The notes under the pieces are model-generated. The model was not told where the DNA came from, did no database searches, and saw only the letters and a program-made list of their open reading frames with translations. A DNA stretch of 64,000 bases, taken from Zelonia costaricensis. Taxonomy: Eukaryota > Euglenozoa > Kinetoplastea > Trypanosomatida > Trypanosomatidae. Made by a program: the position numbers and the translations under genes. This document shows positions 38,839-49,505 of this stretch, in pieces. The stretch spans positions 1 to 64,000 of the forward strand of contig JASAOO010003481.1 in the NCBI GenBank assembly GCA_030849075.1, written 5' to 3'. Each line of letters starts with the position of its first letter. Positions within the stretch are counted from its first letter, which is position 1.

Positions 38839-39198
38839 CTACGAGGCGTCAGTGCAGCGACACTCGATGAGCTCGATGATGCGCTCCGGGTCGACGCCTT
38901 GCTGAAGCAGCTTCGCCGCCACCAGCAAGGCGGGGTGGATCATGTCGCTGCCGGCCGGTTGCTGGCGTTGCAGCGGAGAGCCGACGAGGTAGGCAACCGC
39001 CGACAACGCGTCCAGCTGCTGCGCTGTCACACCGTATGGAGTGGCCAGGTCACCGGGCGTTGAGACAACGGCGAGCTCAGGCGGCGCAGGGGCTTCGCTC
39101 GGACTTGGCGAGGATGCGGTTAGGCCGCGCGTATCGGCCACGAGTCCGTCCGCGTCCCGCAGCCAACCGCCCGTGAGGCTGGGGCTTGCCGACGACAT
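38839..39198 (-). CDS. Small protein with MOZART1-like C-terminal helices
   Basis: A 119-residue protein. The first 50 residues are Ser/Pro-rich and probably disordered. The C-terminal half is helical: QLDALSAVAYLVGS (61-74), then HPALLVAAKLLQQGVDPERIIELIE (described here as 88-112). The second block matches the most conserved part of MOZART1, in which a leucine helix is followed by a Gln-Gly-(Val/Ile)-(Asn/Asp)-Pro-Glu turn and a short helix. MOZART1 binds the N-termini of gamma-tubulin complex proteins and helps recruit gamma-tubulin rings. The match is short and judged by eye; the spacing between the two helices has an insertion relative to human MOZART1. The ATG at 39198 is followed by Ser/Ala as usual for a true start; the upstream open frame looks like leader. 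Confidence 0.6.
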   Translation of the reverse strand: MSSASPSLTGGWLRDADGLVADTRGLTASSPSPSEAPAPPELAVVSTPGDLATPYGVTAQQLDALSAVAYLVGSPLQRQQPAGSDMIHPALLVAAKLLQQGVDPERIIELIECRCTDAS

Positions 39199-39820
39199 CG
39201 CGCGTTGTGGGTGCGACTTGACGTCGAGGTCTATGCGTTGGTGTGTCTGTATATGCGAGAGATGTGTGGAGGGTCTACTTGCTCTGTAGGCGAGCCGAAA
39301 GGATGCGGTACTGCGGAACTCGCGGATGCGCGGCGAAGAGTGAAGATGGCAGAGTTTGTGTGTGGCACAGATGCCTCTTGTGAGACCCCCTTTACTTGAG
39401 AAAGGGGAGGGGAGGGGAGATTCGGCGCGCTCACACATGTAGGCGGGCGACGACTTCGTCGCTGATCACCATCGTGTAATGTGTTGTGCTTCGCTTGTGG
39501 TGCATCTGCGCATTCCACTTTTCGTGCATTCACGTCCGCGCCATCCTTCGACCGGTTTTCCCTCCCTTCCCTTCCCCCCTCCCTCCACAGCGCACTGTCG
39601 GCGTGCGCGTCTACTGCGTGAGTGGCGAGGCGGGGCGGGGCGGGGGGGGGGGGGGGTCACCAGCAAACAAATGAGCGCGGACGGTAAAGAGGCAGGCGTG
39701 TACGGAGGCGACAACGGCGTGTGGCCTTTCTGCCATCTCCTTCGCCGGTGCGCATGCACACCACACACACACACTCACACACTCATACACGTCCCCGCAC
39801 CTGAACCCTTTTCATGCACA
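39199..39820. other. Intergenic region
   Basis: It has a run of 15 G at 39642-39656 and CA repeats near 39760-39780. No gene is supported. Confidence 0.6.
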
Positions 39821-41617
39821 CTAGAGGGGAAGCTCGTCCTCGGTGGGGTCTGCCGCGGTCCGGCGCCCACCGCTGACGCCCTCCACCTCCATGCGATGCG
39901 TCACGGTGCGCGGCTGGCCCACGTCGCTGCCGCTACTCGCCGTGCCCTTCTTGTCGCCGCTGCCACTCTCACTGCTCCCCGCGGTGGGCAGGTGGGCTGC
40001 CGCCTCGTGTGGCACACTCTCCGTTGCCACGGCGACGTCGGTGGCCGCCGATGTCGGCAGCACGGCCTCGGGGTCGTACAGGACCGGAATGCCGCGCCGC
40101 TCGAGCACGTGGTCCATGACCTGGTAGAAGATGAGCGCCGCGGTCATGACCACGGCCGCGCAGAGGAACATTTTGCGCGGCCCGATGAGGGTGTACAAGG
40201 TGCCGGCGATCAAGTTGCCAATCATCGGCCCGAGGCCGCTCGTCAAGGTGAAGAGGACGCCGGTGGCGGAGCTCGACAGTTTCGGTGGGAAGGCGCGCGA
40301 GATGATGTGCACCGATGGCAGCCACATGAAGGCGAAGGTGACGCCGTGCAGCGGCTCGATCAGCAGCACGGCCCATGCTTTTGTGAGAAGCGAGTAGCAC
40401 ACTACACGGAACGCCCACACCCCCATCGCGATCGTCATCATCTGCCGCTCCGTGAGCAGCTCGTGCAGGCGCGCCGACATCTGGAAGAGCGGGATTTCAG
40501 TGCTGACGGTGAGCACGACGGTGAAGCCCATCAGCGCCTCCGACCCGCCGAGCTCGCCGAGAAAGAGGAAGAGGAAGTTGTCAATGAAGCTGTAGCCGGT
40601 CCCCATCATCGTCGAGGCGAAGAGGAACAGCATGAGCCGCTGGTTGCCACCGAGCAGCTTCAGCACCTCCACAAAACGCACCGGCACCCGCTCGATTCGC
40701 TCGTACGGCTTCACGACAATCATGCAGTACGCGAGCCCCACCTGACCTAGCAGGTACTGCACCGTCACCGCCACCCAGCTCCCGGTGTACGAGTAGATGA
40801 GCGAGGAGGCGAAGCAGCCGATGCCCCAGCCGTACGCCGCGTACGAGCGGACGTAGCTCCACGCGCTGGACCGCCCCTGCTTGGGGAACATCATGAGAAT
40901 GCGCTGGTCCAGCAGCGGATTCATGACGACCCGCGACGCGGTCATCACGATGAAGCAGCCGGCGGACACGAAGCGGGCGTCGATCGTGGTGTAGCCAAAC
41001 ATGGACACAGAGGCGATGGCGATGCTGACGAGCACCATCGCCGTTTCGCAGCGGAACTTGTCCGCGAGGTAACTCAGCACGGGGAGCAGCGTCATGCTCA
41101 GCAGCGGGTTCGTCGCGACGAGGATGCCGATTTGGTACGGCGAGAAGCCCTTCGACTGGAAGATGCGGCTGTAGAAGGCGCAGATGCCGTTGCCGAAGGA
41201 GGAGCTGAAGTAGCCCACAATGGCGGGCATCATGTTCACCACCACCGTCGTGGCGGCGGTCGTCGCTGAGGACGCCGCCCCACCCGGGCCGGCCGCCGCC
41301 GCGCCGTCTGCGGCCTCGCCGCCTCCGCCGTGCCCGGCCTGCGCCACCGCCGCCGCGTCGCGTGCGCTGGCGCCGGCGCCGGCGAAGCTGTTGTTGGTGG
41401 AGAAGACGGCGCTGTGGAAGTTCACCTCCACGCAGGACCGCGTCGGGGAGTTGAGGGCGGACGCGAGAATGGAGCCGTCCGCCATGTTCGGCTCCGCCAG
41501 CGGCAGTGTCAGGGGGCCGCTGTGGCCGCTGCCGCTGCTGCCGCTGTCCACGCTGCCGGTTTCGTGCATCGCGTCGGCGCCAACGCGCCGGCGACTCAGC
41601 GACGGAGGCGAGGGCAT
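39821..41617 (-). CDS. Major facilitator superfamily transporter (MFSD6/LacY-like)
   Basis: A 598-residue membrane transporter with about twelve hydrophobic helices between residues 125 and 520. The first 120 residues are a Ser/Ala/Gly-rich cytosolic extension and the last 80 form a Ser/Glu-rich tail. Family-type signals are FQSKGFSPYQIGILVATNPLLSM (about 160-182, described not quoted in full elsewhere), LADKFRCE with the loop 2-3 D-K/R pattern, and the second-half block FLGELGGSEALMGFTVVLTV followed by EIPLF and LHGVTFAFMW. That block is characteristic of the MFS_1-like group that includes MFSD6. The substrate is unknown. The dileucine-like and acidic tail could serve sorting. The start at 41617 is the first ATG of the frame. 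Confidence 0.88.
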   Translation of the reverse strand: MPSPPSLSRRRVGADAMHETGSVDSGSSGSGHSGPLTLPLAEPNMADGSILASALNSPTRSCVEVNFHSAVFSTNNSFAGAGASARDAAAVAQAGHGGGGEAADGAAAAGPGGAASSATTAATTVVVNMMPAIVGYFSSSFGNGICAFYSRIFQSKGFSPYQIGILVATNPLLSMTLLPVLSYLADKFRCETAMVLVSIAIASVSMFGYTTIDARFVSAGCFIVMTASRVVMNPLLDQRILMMFPKQGRSSAWSYVRSYAAYGWGIGCFASSLIYSYTGSWVAVTVQYLLGQVGLAYCMIVVKPYERIERVPVRFVEVLKLLGGNQRLMLFLFASTMMGTGYSFIDNFLFLFLGELGGSEALMGFTVVLTVSTEIPLFQMSARLHELLTERQMMTIAMGVWAFRVVCYSLLTKAWAVLLIEPLHGVTFAFMWLPSVHIISRAFPPKLSSSATGVLFTLTSGLGPMIGNLIAGTLYTLIGPRKMFLCAAVVMTAALIFYQVMDHVLERRGIPVLYDPEAVLPTSAATDVAVATESVPHEAAAHLPTAGSSESGSGDKKGTASSGSDVGQPRTVTHRMEVEGVSGGRRTAADPTEDELPL

Positions 41618-43058
41618 CGTCGTCGCTGAAGCGGGCGGGAGTTATGCGGGGAAAAGGGGAGCTCAGCGAAGAACACACACGCGCGTGTGTGTGCCTGTTG
41701 GCGTGGTAGGAGAGGTGTTTGCCAGCAGGTGACAGCCGGGTGAGCTGTGGTGGAGGAGCGGAGAAAGGAGGAGGAGTGTTGGGGAGTGGGAGTGGGTAGG
41801 CGCACGGGAGAAGTCTCTCCCAACACGGGGAAACAAACAAACAAACAAAAAACGGAAAAAAAGACAGCGGCGCGCGATTAGGTGCACAGCGGCGCAAAAC
41901 AAGCGAGAACAAAGCAAAGCGAAACACAGGGACCCCAGCACCACAACGAAAAGCACCAGGCAGAGACAAACGCGGGCAGACAATCTGGGAAACGAGAGGC
42001 ACACATACTCAGAGGCGGGTGTCTCGCCGCTGCACAGAAGGGAAGGAGGTGGGGAGAGGGGAGGGGGGGGGGCACGCAACGCACCGTGAAGGGAAGTGGA
42101 GATCGAAGAGCGAGGGGCAGGGAGGGCGAAGTAGGATTTGACGAGTTCCACTTGTTTGCTTTGCTGGGTGTGTGTCAGACGCACTTCACGGAGCGCGTGT
42201 TCGTGCGGGTGAGAGAAGCAGGGGGAGGGGAGGGGAGTAGGGTAGGGGCAGAGCTGAATCGGCGTCCACTTGATGAAGATGCAGAAGCCGCACAAAAAGT
42301 GCGCCGCGCACCGGGTGAGTATAAGTATGGTGCCGCGGCGCAATGCGGCTACGTGCAGGTGCGCGACGAGCGATAAAGGGAGTCTGGAGGGAGGGGTGGG
42401 GGTGGGGAGGTGAAGAAAAGGACTCGACGCAGCTCACAACGAGGACGTCCGTCTTGGACTGCGCGAACCCCCGCGTGAAACGCCGACCAGGTGAGCACTC
42501 TCAAGAGAACGGAAGAGGGGGACAGAGGAGTTGCGCTGCGTGTTTGTAGGTGTGTGTATGTGAGGGCAGATCGCTACTCCCGCGTGCGTGTGCACGGGCA
42601 ACGAATTTCTGGAAGAAAAACGTGTGATACTGATGGCAGGCGTCAACAACGCAGCAGAGGGATGAGCGGGCATACACTGCAATGCGTGTCCTCTTCGCAG
42701 ATGTAGTAGAAAGCTGCAAGGAGGAGGGGGAGGGGAGAGAGAGAAAAGGGAAAAGGGAGCAGACGCTTCGCTGCGATGCAGGCGGAGGCGCTGTCACCCA
42801 GCTCGAGTCACTTTCCCATGCGCCCAATCCCGATTTCTTCTTGCACGTTGTACGTGCGTTGCGTTTGACATTCTTTTTTTCGTGTGACAACACCAGACAA
42901 GGCACGCGCTAGCGGCACGCGTGCGGGGGAGAGGTGAACACCGCCGAGTTGACGAGAGACGAAGAGGGCCATAGGCGGCCTGAGCGGCCCCGCCGGCCGT
43001 AAGGGGGCCGGTGCGCTGCACCCATCTGAAATAAAACGTGCGGACCAGCGGCGCGTCA
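41618..43058. other. Intergenic region
   Basis: No gene is supported. A small GC hairpin, CCGGCC (42993-42998) with GGCCGG (43006-43011), lies just after the stop of the thioredoxin-like gene. Purine-rich tracts near 42725-42765 and a G run near 42063-42072 are also present. Confidence 0.55.
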
Positions 43059-43562
43059 TCACGCGGCCGGCTTCGGGACGCGCCGGTCCAACTCACTCAA
43101 CAGCTCCTCCGCGTTGACGGCGCGAATCTCGTTGCCGACCTGCTTCTGCCCTGTGAAGGTCTGGATGGTCGGGGTGCCGGAGATGAGCTGGTAGTCGATC
43201 AGCTGCCGCGTGCTCAGCGCTTTCGTGTCCACGCTGTACCACACAATGCGCTTCTTCTCCTTCGCGCACCGCTCGGCGACCTCCTTGTACATCTCCGCGA
43301 AGGTGAGGCACGGGATGCAGCCGTGCTTCCAGTACTTGATGACCATCAGGTCGTTCTTGTGCTCCTGCAGCTTGGAAACAAGCTCCTCCTCGCTCTTGAT
43401 CGCCGGGAGCTTGGTCTTGTCCAGGAAGCCGCCGTCCTCGAACTCCTTCATCCACTTGGGGAAGTTCTCCTGCATGTACTTGTCGTACTCCTCGTTTGAC
43501 AAGTTCTCAGGGAGCTTGCGGTCGCCGAAGATGCGCCGCACAATGTTCTGCGTCATGGACAT
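43059..43562 (-). CDS. Thioredoxin-fold protein with a CIPC motif
   Basis: A 167-residue protein. After a basic N-terminal stretch (MTQNIVRRIFGDRK) and a helical region, a thioredoxin fold begins near 60: beta strand LMVIKYW (72-78), then HGCIPC (80-85) at the start of an alpha helix, strand RIVWYSVD (105-112), and the cis-proline element SGTPTIQTF (128-136) with Pro131. The redox pair Cys82-Cys85 is therefore kept, although the usual WCGPC is changed to GCIPC. The N-terminus could target the mitochondrion. It could be a disulfide reductant, or a thioredoxin-like structural subunit of a mitochondrial complex. Two ATGs (43562 and 43556) lie close together; either would do. Confidence 0.82.
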   Translation of the reverse strand: MSMTQNIVRRIFGDRKLPENLSNEEYDKYMQENFPKWMKEFEDGGFLDKTKLPAIKSEEELVSKLQEHKNDLMVIKYWKHGCIPCLTFAEMYKEVAERCAKEKKRIVWYSVDTKALSTRQLIDYQLISGTPTIQTFTGQKQVGNEIRAVNAEELLSELDRRVPKPAA

Positions 43563-44121
43563 GGCTCGTGCTGCCGAAAGAAAACACAACAAAACAAAAC
43601 GGGCACGTTGCGTATGAGTTCGCGTGCTGAGAACGCTGCACCACAGCAGTGTCAATGTCCGTACGTGCGTGTTTTGCGCGCGCGTGATTATGCAGGGAGG
43701 AGCTGTAAAAGAGGATGTGGGAGGGTGGTGGTGGTTTGGGGTGGTTGGGAGTTCGCAGTCGCGCAACAGCAGCGCCTTGCATCAATACGACGCCGGTGTG
43801 AGAAGGCACCCCCCCTCCCCGTGTGTCAAGGGACCCTCACGCACTTCCCTCGCCTGTGCACGCGTGTGCCTCCTCTTCCCGTGCACGACACCGCTTGCCT
43901 TTTCCGCAACTCGTACAAGGGGAGGGCGCGGGCACAGAGGGGGGGGGGGCGAGAGACGAGACGCCTCCACCCCTTCAGCGTTTTGTTGCCAGCCTTGTGA
44001 ACACCATAGGCGCCCCACGACGCACACACAGATACACACACACACACTCACACATACACTCATGCACGATATACGAGGGCCGAATGGACCTGAACCTTCC
44101 CGCGGCCCCTGCGCCGCCGGT
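43563..44121. other. Intergenic region
   Basis: It has a G run near 43940-43949 and CA repeats near 44023-44052. No gene is supported. Confidence 0.6.
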
Positions 44122-44997
44122 CTAGTCGGCAAGCCCCTTCGGCCAGTGACCGTAGTAGCAGCAGTGCCGCACCTTCCACCAGAACTCGCTGTGGTAGTGC
44201 GGGTCCGTGAAGTCCGACTCGCGCAGCTCGGCGCGCGCACCGGAAAGCCGCGACTGGCCGGGCGACATCATCGTCACCGACATGTCCACCCCTTCATGCT
44301 CGGGGTGGCGGTCGGAGAAGCGCTTCAAGTGCAGCCAGGGGTCGGCACTGTCGCGCTCCTCGTCGGTGCGGCCGTACACGTTCACATCCCAGAACGGCTT
44401 CTCGTTCTTGATGCTGTGGAAGCCGCGCACGCACACCCACAGCAGCGCCAGGAAGCCGATGCCGTAGGTGCCGATGACCTGGTTCATGTACTTCTCCGGA
44501 CACTCCTTCCAGTGGGCGAAGAGGCGGCGATGCCAGCGGCGCCGGTCCTTGCGCGTGAACTTGCTCGTTGCCTCCAGCTTGGAGAGGTAGTAGATGGCGT
44601 CGCGGTAGCCCGGCGCGTCGTGCGCCGCGGTCGGCATCACGTCCGATGGCACGACGACCCCACCGTACTCGTCGATCTCGTTCAGCGCGTAGGTTTCGAA
44701 GTTGGTGACGTTCTTCAAGTAGTTGAGACCCGGGGCAAGCCACCGCACCACCTCGCCATTCGGGAGCACCCGCTGCAGGTAGAACTTGTTGTCGCGGGTG
44801 CGGATGAAGGAGAGGTCCGTCTCGACACCGTTGCGCACGGCGCGGCCGCCGTAGTCGAGGTACACGAGCGTCGTCACCGCCGGCCGCGGCGGGATGACGG
44901 TGCGGATGTGCGCGCGCTGGAATGCGCCGTGGCTGCTGCTGCTGCCGCTTCCGCAGGGGGACGCGGACGGGAGGGTGGTGCGGCGCAGCAGCCGCAT
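44122..44997 (-). CDS. Mitochondrial single-pass membrane protein, unknown function
   Basis: A protein of 291 residues (298 if translation begins at the ATG at 45018). The N-terminus MRLLRRTTLPSASPCG is rich in Arg, Ser and Thr without acidic residues, typical of a mitochondrial presequence. A soluble part with KFYLQRVLPNGEVVRWLAPGLN and many charged residues follows. One membrane helix, NQVIGTYGIGFLALLWVCVRGF, lies about two thirds along, and a tail rich in His, Tyr and Trp ends in WWKVRHCCYYGHWPKGLAD. This layout recalls lineage-specific accessory subunits of respiratory complexes or the ATP synthase in kinetoplastids, but I cannot name it. The presequence-like reading favours the second ATG, though both are possible. 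Confidence 0.75.
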   Translation of the reverse strand: MRLLRRTTLPSASPCGSGSSSSHGAFQRAHIRTVIPPRPAVTTLVYLDYGGRAVRNGVETDLSFIRTRDNKFYLQRVLPNGEVVRWLAPGLNYLKNVTNFETYALNEIDEYGGVVVPSDVMPTAAHDAPGYRDAIYYLSKLEATSKFTRKDRRRWHRRLFAHWKECPEKYMNQVIGTYGIGFLALLWVCVRGFHSIKNEKPFWDVNVYGRTDEERDSADPWLHLKRFSDRHPEHEGVDMSVTMMSPGQSRLSGARAELRESDFTDPHYHSEFWWKVRHCCYYGHWPKGLAD

Positions 44998-45018
44998 CGT
45001 TGCTGCGCCGGGCTGCAT

Positions 45019-45637
45019 TGCCGTGTGGCTGACTCGCTACGTGGCGACAACACTGCCGAGTGTGGCACAGCGAAAGTAGAAGAGCACGGGGAGCGAGAGG
45101 AGGCAAGGGTGACAGGCGTTGCGCTGCTTTCCACCACTGTGGGAGGGTGGCGCAGAGTGGCGCAGCACAGCGGAGCCTCCTCCCGCTTTCACGGCGACAG
45201 CGAACCCAAAGCGCTGGTGGACTTCACACTCGTTGCGGTTTTCTTTTTTTTTTTTTTGGCCTGGACGCTTGGCTGATGTGCAGAGCACAAGTGGGAGTCG
45301 TCAAGACGGTCCCGAGACTGTCATGATGAGAAAAGGGGTGGGGGTGGGGAAACAGGAAATCAACGTGAAGTCAATGAGGAGATGCCCCCGTTGCCCGGGG
45401 GAGGGAGGGGGGGGGAGGGGCGCGATGGTACAGAGAGGGGTACAAGGGCGGTGGGTGGGTGATACAAGGCGAAGAGGAAAACAAAACACAGAAAACACGG
45501 ACACGCGCCGGCGAGGGCGGCGCAGCAGGAATACGGCAACCGGGAATCCACACAACGACGCGGTCTCGAAAACAGGAAGTGAAGGAGCGAAAGGACATGT
45601 CGCTGGGGTCGCCCTGCCCACGTGCGGCTCCGACGCG
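45019..45637. other. Intergenic region
   Basis: It has a run of 14 T at 45244-45257 on the plus strand and G runs near 45405-45420. No gene is supported. Confidence 0.6.
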
Positions 45638-48568
45638 TCACTGCCGCGGCGACGGCGGCTGCCGGCGCGGGGTGACCTGCAGACTGCCGGTGGGCGACAT
45701 GGTCATGCGGGTCAGCGGCACCTGCGGTGGGGTCAGCAGCACGCGGCTGCCACGACTGCTCGACCGCACCCGAGCCCGCGCCGAGAGCCGCTGCGGTGGG
45801 GACCGGCCATCGACCAGCGGCCTCCCCGGTGCGGGCGACACGGGCGACATGACCGCCGACCCCGGGCGGGGCACGCACGGGGACGTGAGACCAACAGGGG
45901 TGCGGGCCGCGCGTGCTGCTGCTGCGGCGGCGCCACTTTGCCGTTGCGGTGACCACCGCCGCGGTGGGGTGTGCAGGCCGTCGTCGCCCTCGCCTTCGCC
46001 GGCCTCTGCCAGAGGGGCCTCGGCGGGCGCGACGACTGCGGCTGCTGCGGCACGCGCCCCCGACGGCGACAAGGCCGCGGCCGAGACGGGTGGCTGTCTG
46101 GTCGGCTGCTCGTCCGCCGTGGTGAGAGAGACGCGGCTGCTCACCCACGACGAGGGGCAGGACGGGGTGAGAAGATGCGGCACACCAACAAGCTCCTGCG
46201 GAGACGGCGGACACACGGGGCGGTGCGCCTGCTGTGGCTGGCGCGGACGCGGACGCGGCTTGGCCCGCCGCAGCAGCAGCGAGGCGCTTGCCGTGCACAC
46301 GTGCACCGAGGGCGGCGACGCGGATGAGGTGCGCGAGTCGACCTCGCGCGGTGTGGGTGTCGGGGACGGGGCCGTGGCGTGCGGCTGCGACACCGCCGTG
46401 GCGGCAGAGCCACGGACCAGCTCGTGCAACGCAGGGTGGAAAGGCTCGCGGAGTGTGGAGAAGGGCGACGGGTATGCGCCGGCGTGTGGGGGACTGCGGC
46501 GCCGCGAGGTCTGCGTCGGAGGTGCTTGCGGCTCACCGTGCTCAGTTTCCGCCATCCACTCCTCCACCTCCTCCGCTTCTTTGCGCTCGTCCCCAAGCAC
46601 CGTTTGTGCGGGCTGCGCGGGCGACGGCGACGGCGCCTTGGCAGGCGATGCGTGGCGCACCCATCTTGGCCGACCGCTACTGTTGTCGCGGCGGCTTCTG
46701 CTGCTGCCGCTGTGGTCTGAGCGCGGCGCGCCACCGACCCGCTCCACGGCAAGGGCGGTGGTGCGGCGGCCCGCTGCATCCCCGCGGCTCTGCGCCTCGC
46801 TGTTCACGCTTGCCCGGCGGCTCACCGGTGCACCAGACGTGCCGCACGGTGAGGGCGACCACTGCGAAGAGGTGGAGTTGCACTCATCGTGACGGGTGGT
46901 GGGCGGTGGGGTCGGTGTCACCTCTGCGCAACGGTCGCGGCGCCCTGGCCACGCCTCTGCGAGAACAGGCCGCAACGCCGCCGGCGCCGGCACCCGCGAG
47001 CACGTGCCGAGGTCCGCCTCCGCGTCCCTTGCGGCTTGTGGCCGTCGCGTGGTGTACACGAGACGCTGCGTGCGGGACGGCCCGGCCGCGATGGCGAGCT
47101 TGGGCTTCGGCGCCGCTGCAGCTGCCGTGGTGCGGTCGTTGTGGCTCGCCTTGCGCTCCTGCGACTTGTGTGGCTTCGCGGGGAGCTTGGCGGACATGAC
47201 GTTCTGCCCCGAGAGGGAGCGCAGCCGCAGCCGCAGCGCGCCGGCGACGGGCGGGCTGGGAGACGTGGCCGGGTGCGGTGCGGTCGCGGCGGGTTCGACG
47301 AGCCCCTCCGGCCGGCGCGGTGACGGCGAGGCCGACCAGAGCCGGCGCGTAGCGGACGCCGGCACATCCATCACGGCTGCTGCCGGGGAAGCGCACGACG
47401 AATCTGGCGACACCGAGACCGACGACCACCGTGAGAGCGGCGCTGGGGCCGGGCGCTGCCCCGGGCCCCTCTGCGGGTGTGGGGGGCCGCGCTGCACCGC
47501 TGTGACGGCGCCGGGCGGGTGCGATGGCTGCGTGTGCTGGGCGGAGAGTTCGGCGGCCTCGCGCTGCGTGTGCTTGCGCAGGGGCGGTGGAGCCGGCTTG
47601 GCGACGTCCCCGCCTGCCTGCGGTTCCGCAAGCGGCCGGGCTGCGGTGCGCAGCTCTGCGCAAACCGGACGATGCGCCGGCACGGGTGGGGCTTGCGACG
47701 GAGTGCACGGCGAGGTCGGGGGCACGCCGCGGCGCGACAGGCGAGGTGGCGTCTGCGGCAGCAGCCCCAGCGGTACCGTGACGGCCTCATCGTCTTCGGT
47801 GTCCAGACGGAGGTCAACGTGGATCTCAATGCTGCGTCGCCGCGGGGACGGTGGCGGCGCGTACACGGAGGCTTTCGCGGACGCCCCGGGCGCTCGTACG
47901 CCGGCCGCGTGCGGTGCCCCTTGCGCACCGTTGCCTGCCGCGAAGTCCGCTTGCGCCTTTGTGTCGCCTGCGCCGTCTCGCAGCGCGTCCACCTCCGACT
48001 GGAGAAAGGAGTGGTGGAAGCGATGCTGGTCGTAGAGGTACACGACGATGACGCTGTGCAGCGCAGTCCACGACACCCCGCGGTCTGCGCCTTCGGAAGC
48101 GTCCCCCACCGCAGAGGGGGCGGTGTTGCAGGACAGCACGCCGGGTGTAGCGGTGTAGCACGCCTCACCCAGAAGGTCGTCCTCCGCGTAGGCGTCGTTG
48201 CTCGACCACTGCGCAGCCCGTGCCGCCACCGCGTCGTGCGCCAGTGGGTCGGGCCGCTGCTGCTGCCTGGCGCGGCTCGCGTCACGGGCCACCGCTTCGC
48301 GCCACAGGATCTCCTGCGCGATGCGGGACTGCAGCTGCGTCGCGGCGACTCGGATCGCCATGTCGTCCTCGCTGCCCACAAACAACGTGCGAAAGCTGTT
48401 GAGGCGAGCCAACGCGTCGAGGCACTGGTGAAAGCGTTCCGCCTCGAGCCGACGAACCTCTGCCGCCCCGCACACGACGTCACACGGGGCCTCGACGGTT
48501 GAATACACGTTGAAGAGACCCCACAAGCGCTGCCGCAGCGCTCGCGAGCTGGACGGGGTGATGTCCAT
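45638..48568 (-). CDS. Large, mostly disordered hypothetical protein (976 residues)
   Basis: I do not recognise this protein. Only the first 200 residues look folded: helices around ALRQRLWGLFNVYS (about 10-23), RRLEAERFHQCLDALARLNS, and a later block IVVYLYDQHRFHHSFLQSEVDAL. The remainder is rich in Pro, Ser, Ala and Arg, with many SP/TP sites that could be phosphorylated, and a basic character. Such proteins in trypanosomatids often belong to the cytoskeleton or basal body, but nothing here proves that. The ATG at 48568 (MDITPSSSRA) was preferred to the longer frame, whose added 46 residues are Cys-rich leader. Confidence 0.78.
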   Translation of the reverse strand: MDITPSSSRALRQRLWGLFNVYSTVEAPCDVVCGAAEVRRLEAERFHQCLDALARLNSFRTLFVGSEDDMAIRVAATQLQSRIAQEILWREAVARDASRARQQQRPDPLAHDAVAARAAQWSSNDAYAEDDLLGEACYTATPGVLSCNTAPSAVGDASEGADRGVSWTALHSVIVVYLYDQHRFHHSFLQSEVDALRDGAGDTKAQADFAAGNGAQGAPHAAGVRAPGASAKASVYAPPPSPRRRSIEIHVDLRLDTEDDEAVTVPLGLLPQTPPRLSRRGVPPTSPCTPSQAPPVPAHRPVCAELRTAARPLAEPQAGGDVAKPAPPPLRKHTQREAAELSAQHTQPSHPPGAVTAVQRGPPHPQRGPGQRPAPAPLSRWSSVSVSPDSSCASPAAAVMDVPASATRRLWSASPSPRRPEGLVEPAATAPHPATSPSPPVAGALRLRLRSLSGQNVMSAKLPAKPHKSQERKASHNDRTTAAAAAPKPKLAIAAGPSRTQRLVYTTRRPQAARDAEADLGTCSRVPAPAALRPVLAEAWPGRRDRCAEVTPTPPPTTRHDECNSTSSQWSPSPCGTSGAPVSRRASVNSEAQSRGDAAGRRTTALAVERVGGAPRSDHSGSSRSRRDNSSGRPRWVRHASPAKAPSPSPAQPAQTVLGDERKEAEEVEEWMAETEHGEPQAPPTQTSRRRSPPHAGAYPSPFSTLREPFHPALHELVRGSAATAVSQPHATAPSPTPTPREVDSRTSSASPPSVHVCTASASLLLRRAKPRPRPRQPQQAHRPVCPPSPQELVGVPHLLTPSCPSSWVSSRVSLTTADEQPTRQPPVSAAALSPSGARAAAAAVVAPAEAPLAEAGEGEGDDGLHTPPRRWSPQRQSGAAAAAARAARTPVGLTSPCVPRPGSAVMSPVSPAPGRPLVDGRSPPQRLSARARVRSSSRGSRVLLTPPQVPLTRMTMSPTGSLQVTPRRQPPSPRQ

Positions 48569-49469
48569 GGCGCTCGCCAGGCAGAGTTGCGTTTGTGGAG
48601 AAGGGGGAGGAGCCGGACAGCGCGCCGCGATGACGACGGCCAGACACCAATTATCACGGCGCAGGCAAGCAGCACAGCAGATATCGTGCGGATGCGCCAC
48701 CAACAAAAGTGCAAGTCAACGTTTGGCGGAGGAGCCGGCAAACATGCAAACCGGCAGCGGCGAGGAAGAGGCGGCGTGCAACCCAAGGGACTCACCACAC
48801 CCGGCGATCTCGGCACCGCGTCTCTTGCGGGAAGCTCCCGCCCTCGAGCACGACCGCAACAACACTGCCACGATGCGGAGCAGTGCGTGCGCTTGTGCGT
48901 GTGTGTGTGTGTGAGTGCGGATTTGCGTGAAGTGTGTTGCGCTCCTCAGCCACTTTACGTGCAAATGACGGCCGAAAACCAAAGCGATAAAAAAGAAAAA
49001 GGGTGACGCAGGCGTTGCGGGGAGAGAGAGAGAGAGGAGACACGGGCCATGGCAGTGCATGTGCAGAGGCAAAGGTCGGGGTAAAGAGGGGGCGGAGGGA
49101 GGTGGAGAGAAGCGCTGCGGCCTGGCCGGGGCTGATGAAGCGGCGAGCGGAAGCGGGTCGCAGCGCTTCTCAGCTTTACACCCGCCTGAGTAGACAGCTA
49201 CGCCAGCGTCTTCAGAGAAGTACGCTGCGCTGCCCCTTCGCGAGAACGCGCTTTGGCGTCGAAGCGGGCACACCGCTCCCTCGGAGGGCACACACGCCAC
49301 TGCTGCGATCGCGACTGTTGCCGATTCTATGGTGTCTTCTGCGTTAGACCGGGAGAGGCAGCACCTGCTCTCCCCCTCTTTTTTGTGAATCGACACAACC
49401 AATCTGCACAGCACACCCACCCTTGAGGATACGCACGTACACGTTCCACCAAACACGTATGCACACACT

Positions 49470-49505
<36 letters not shown>

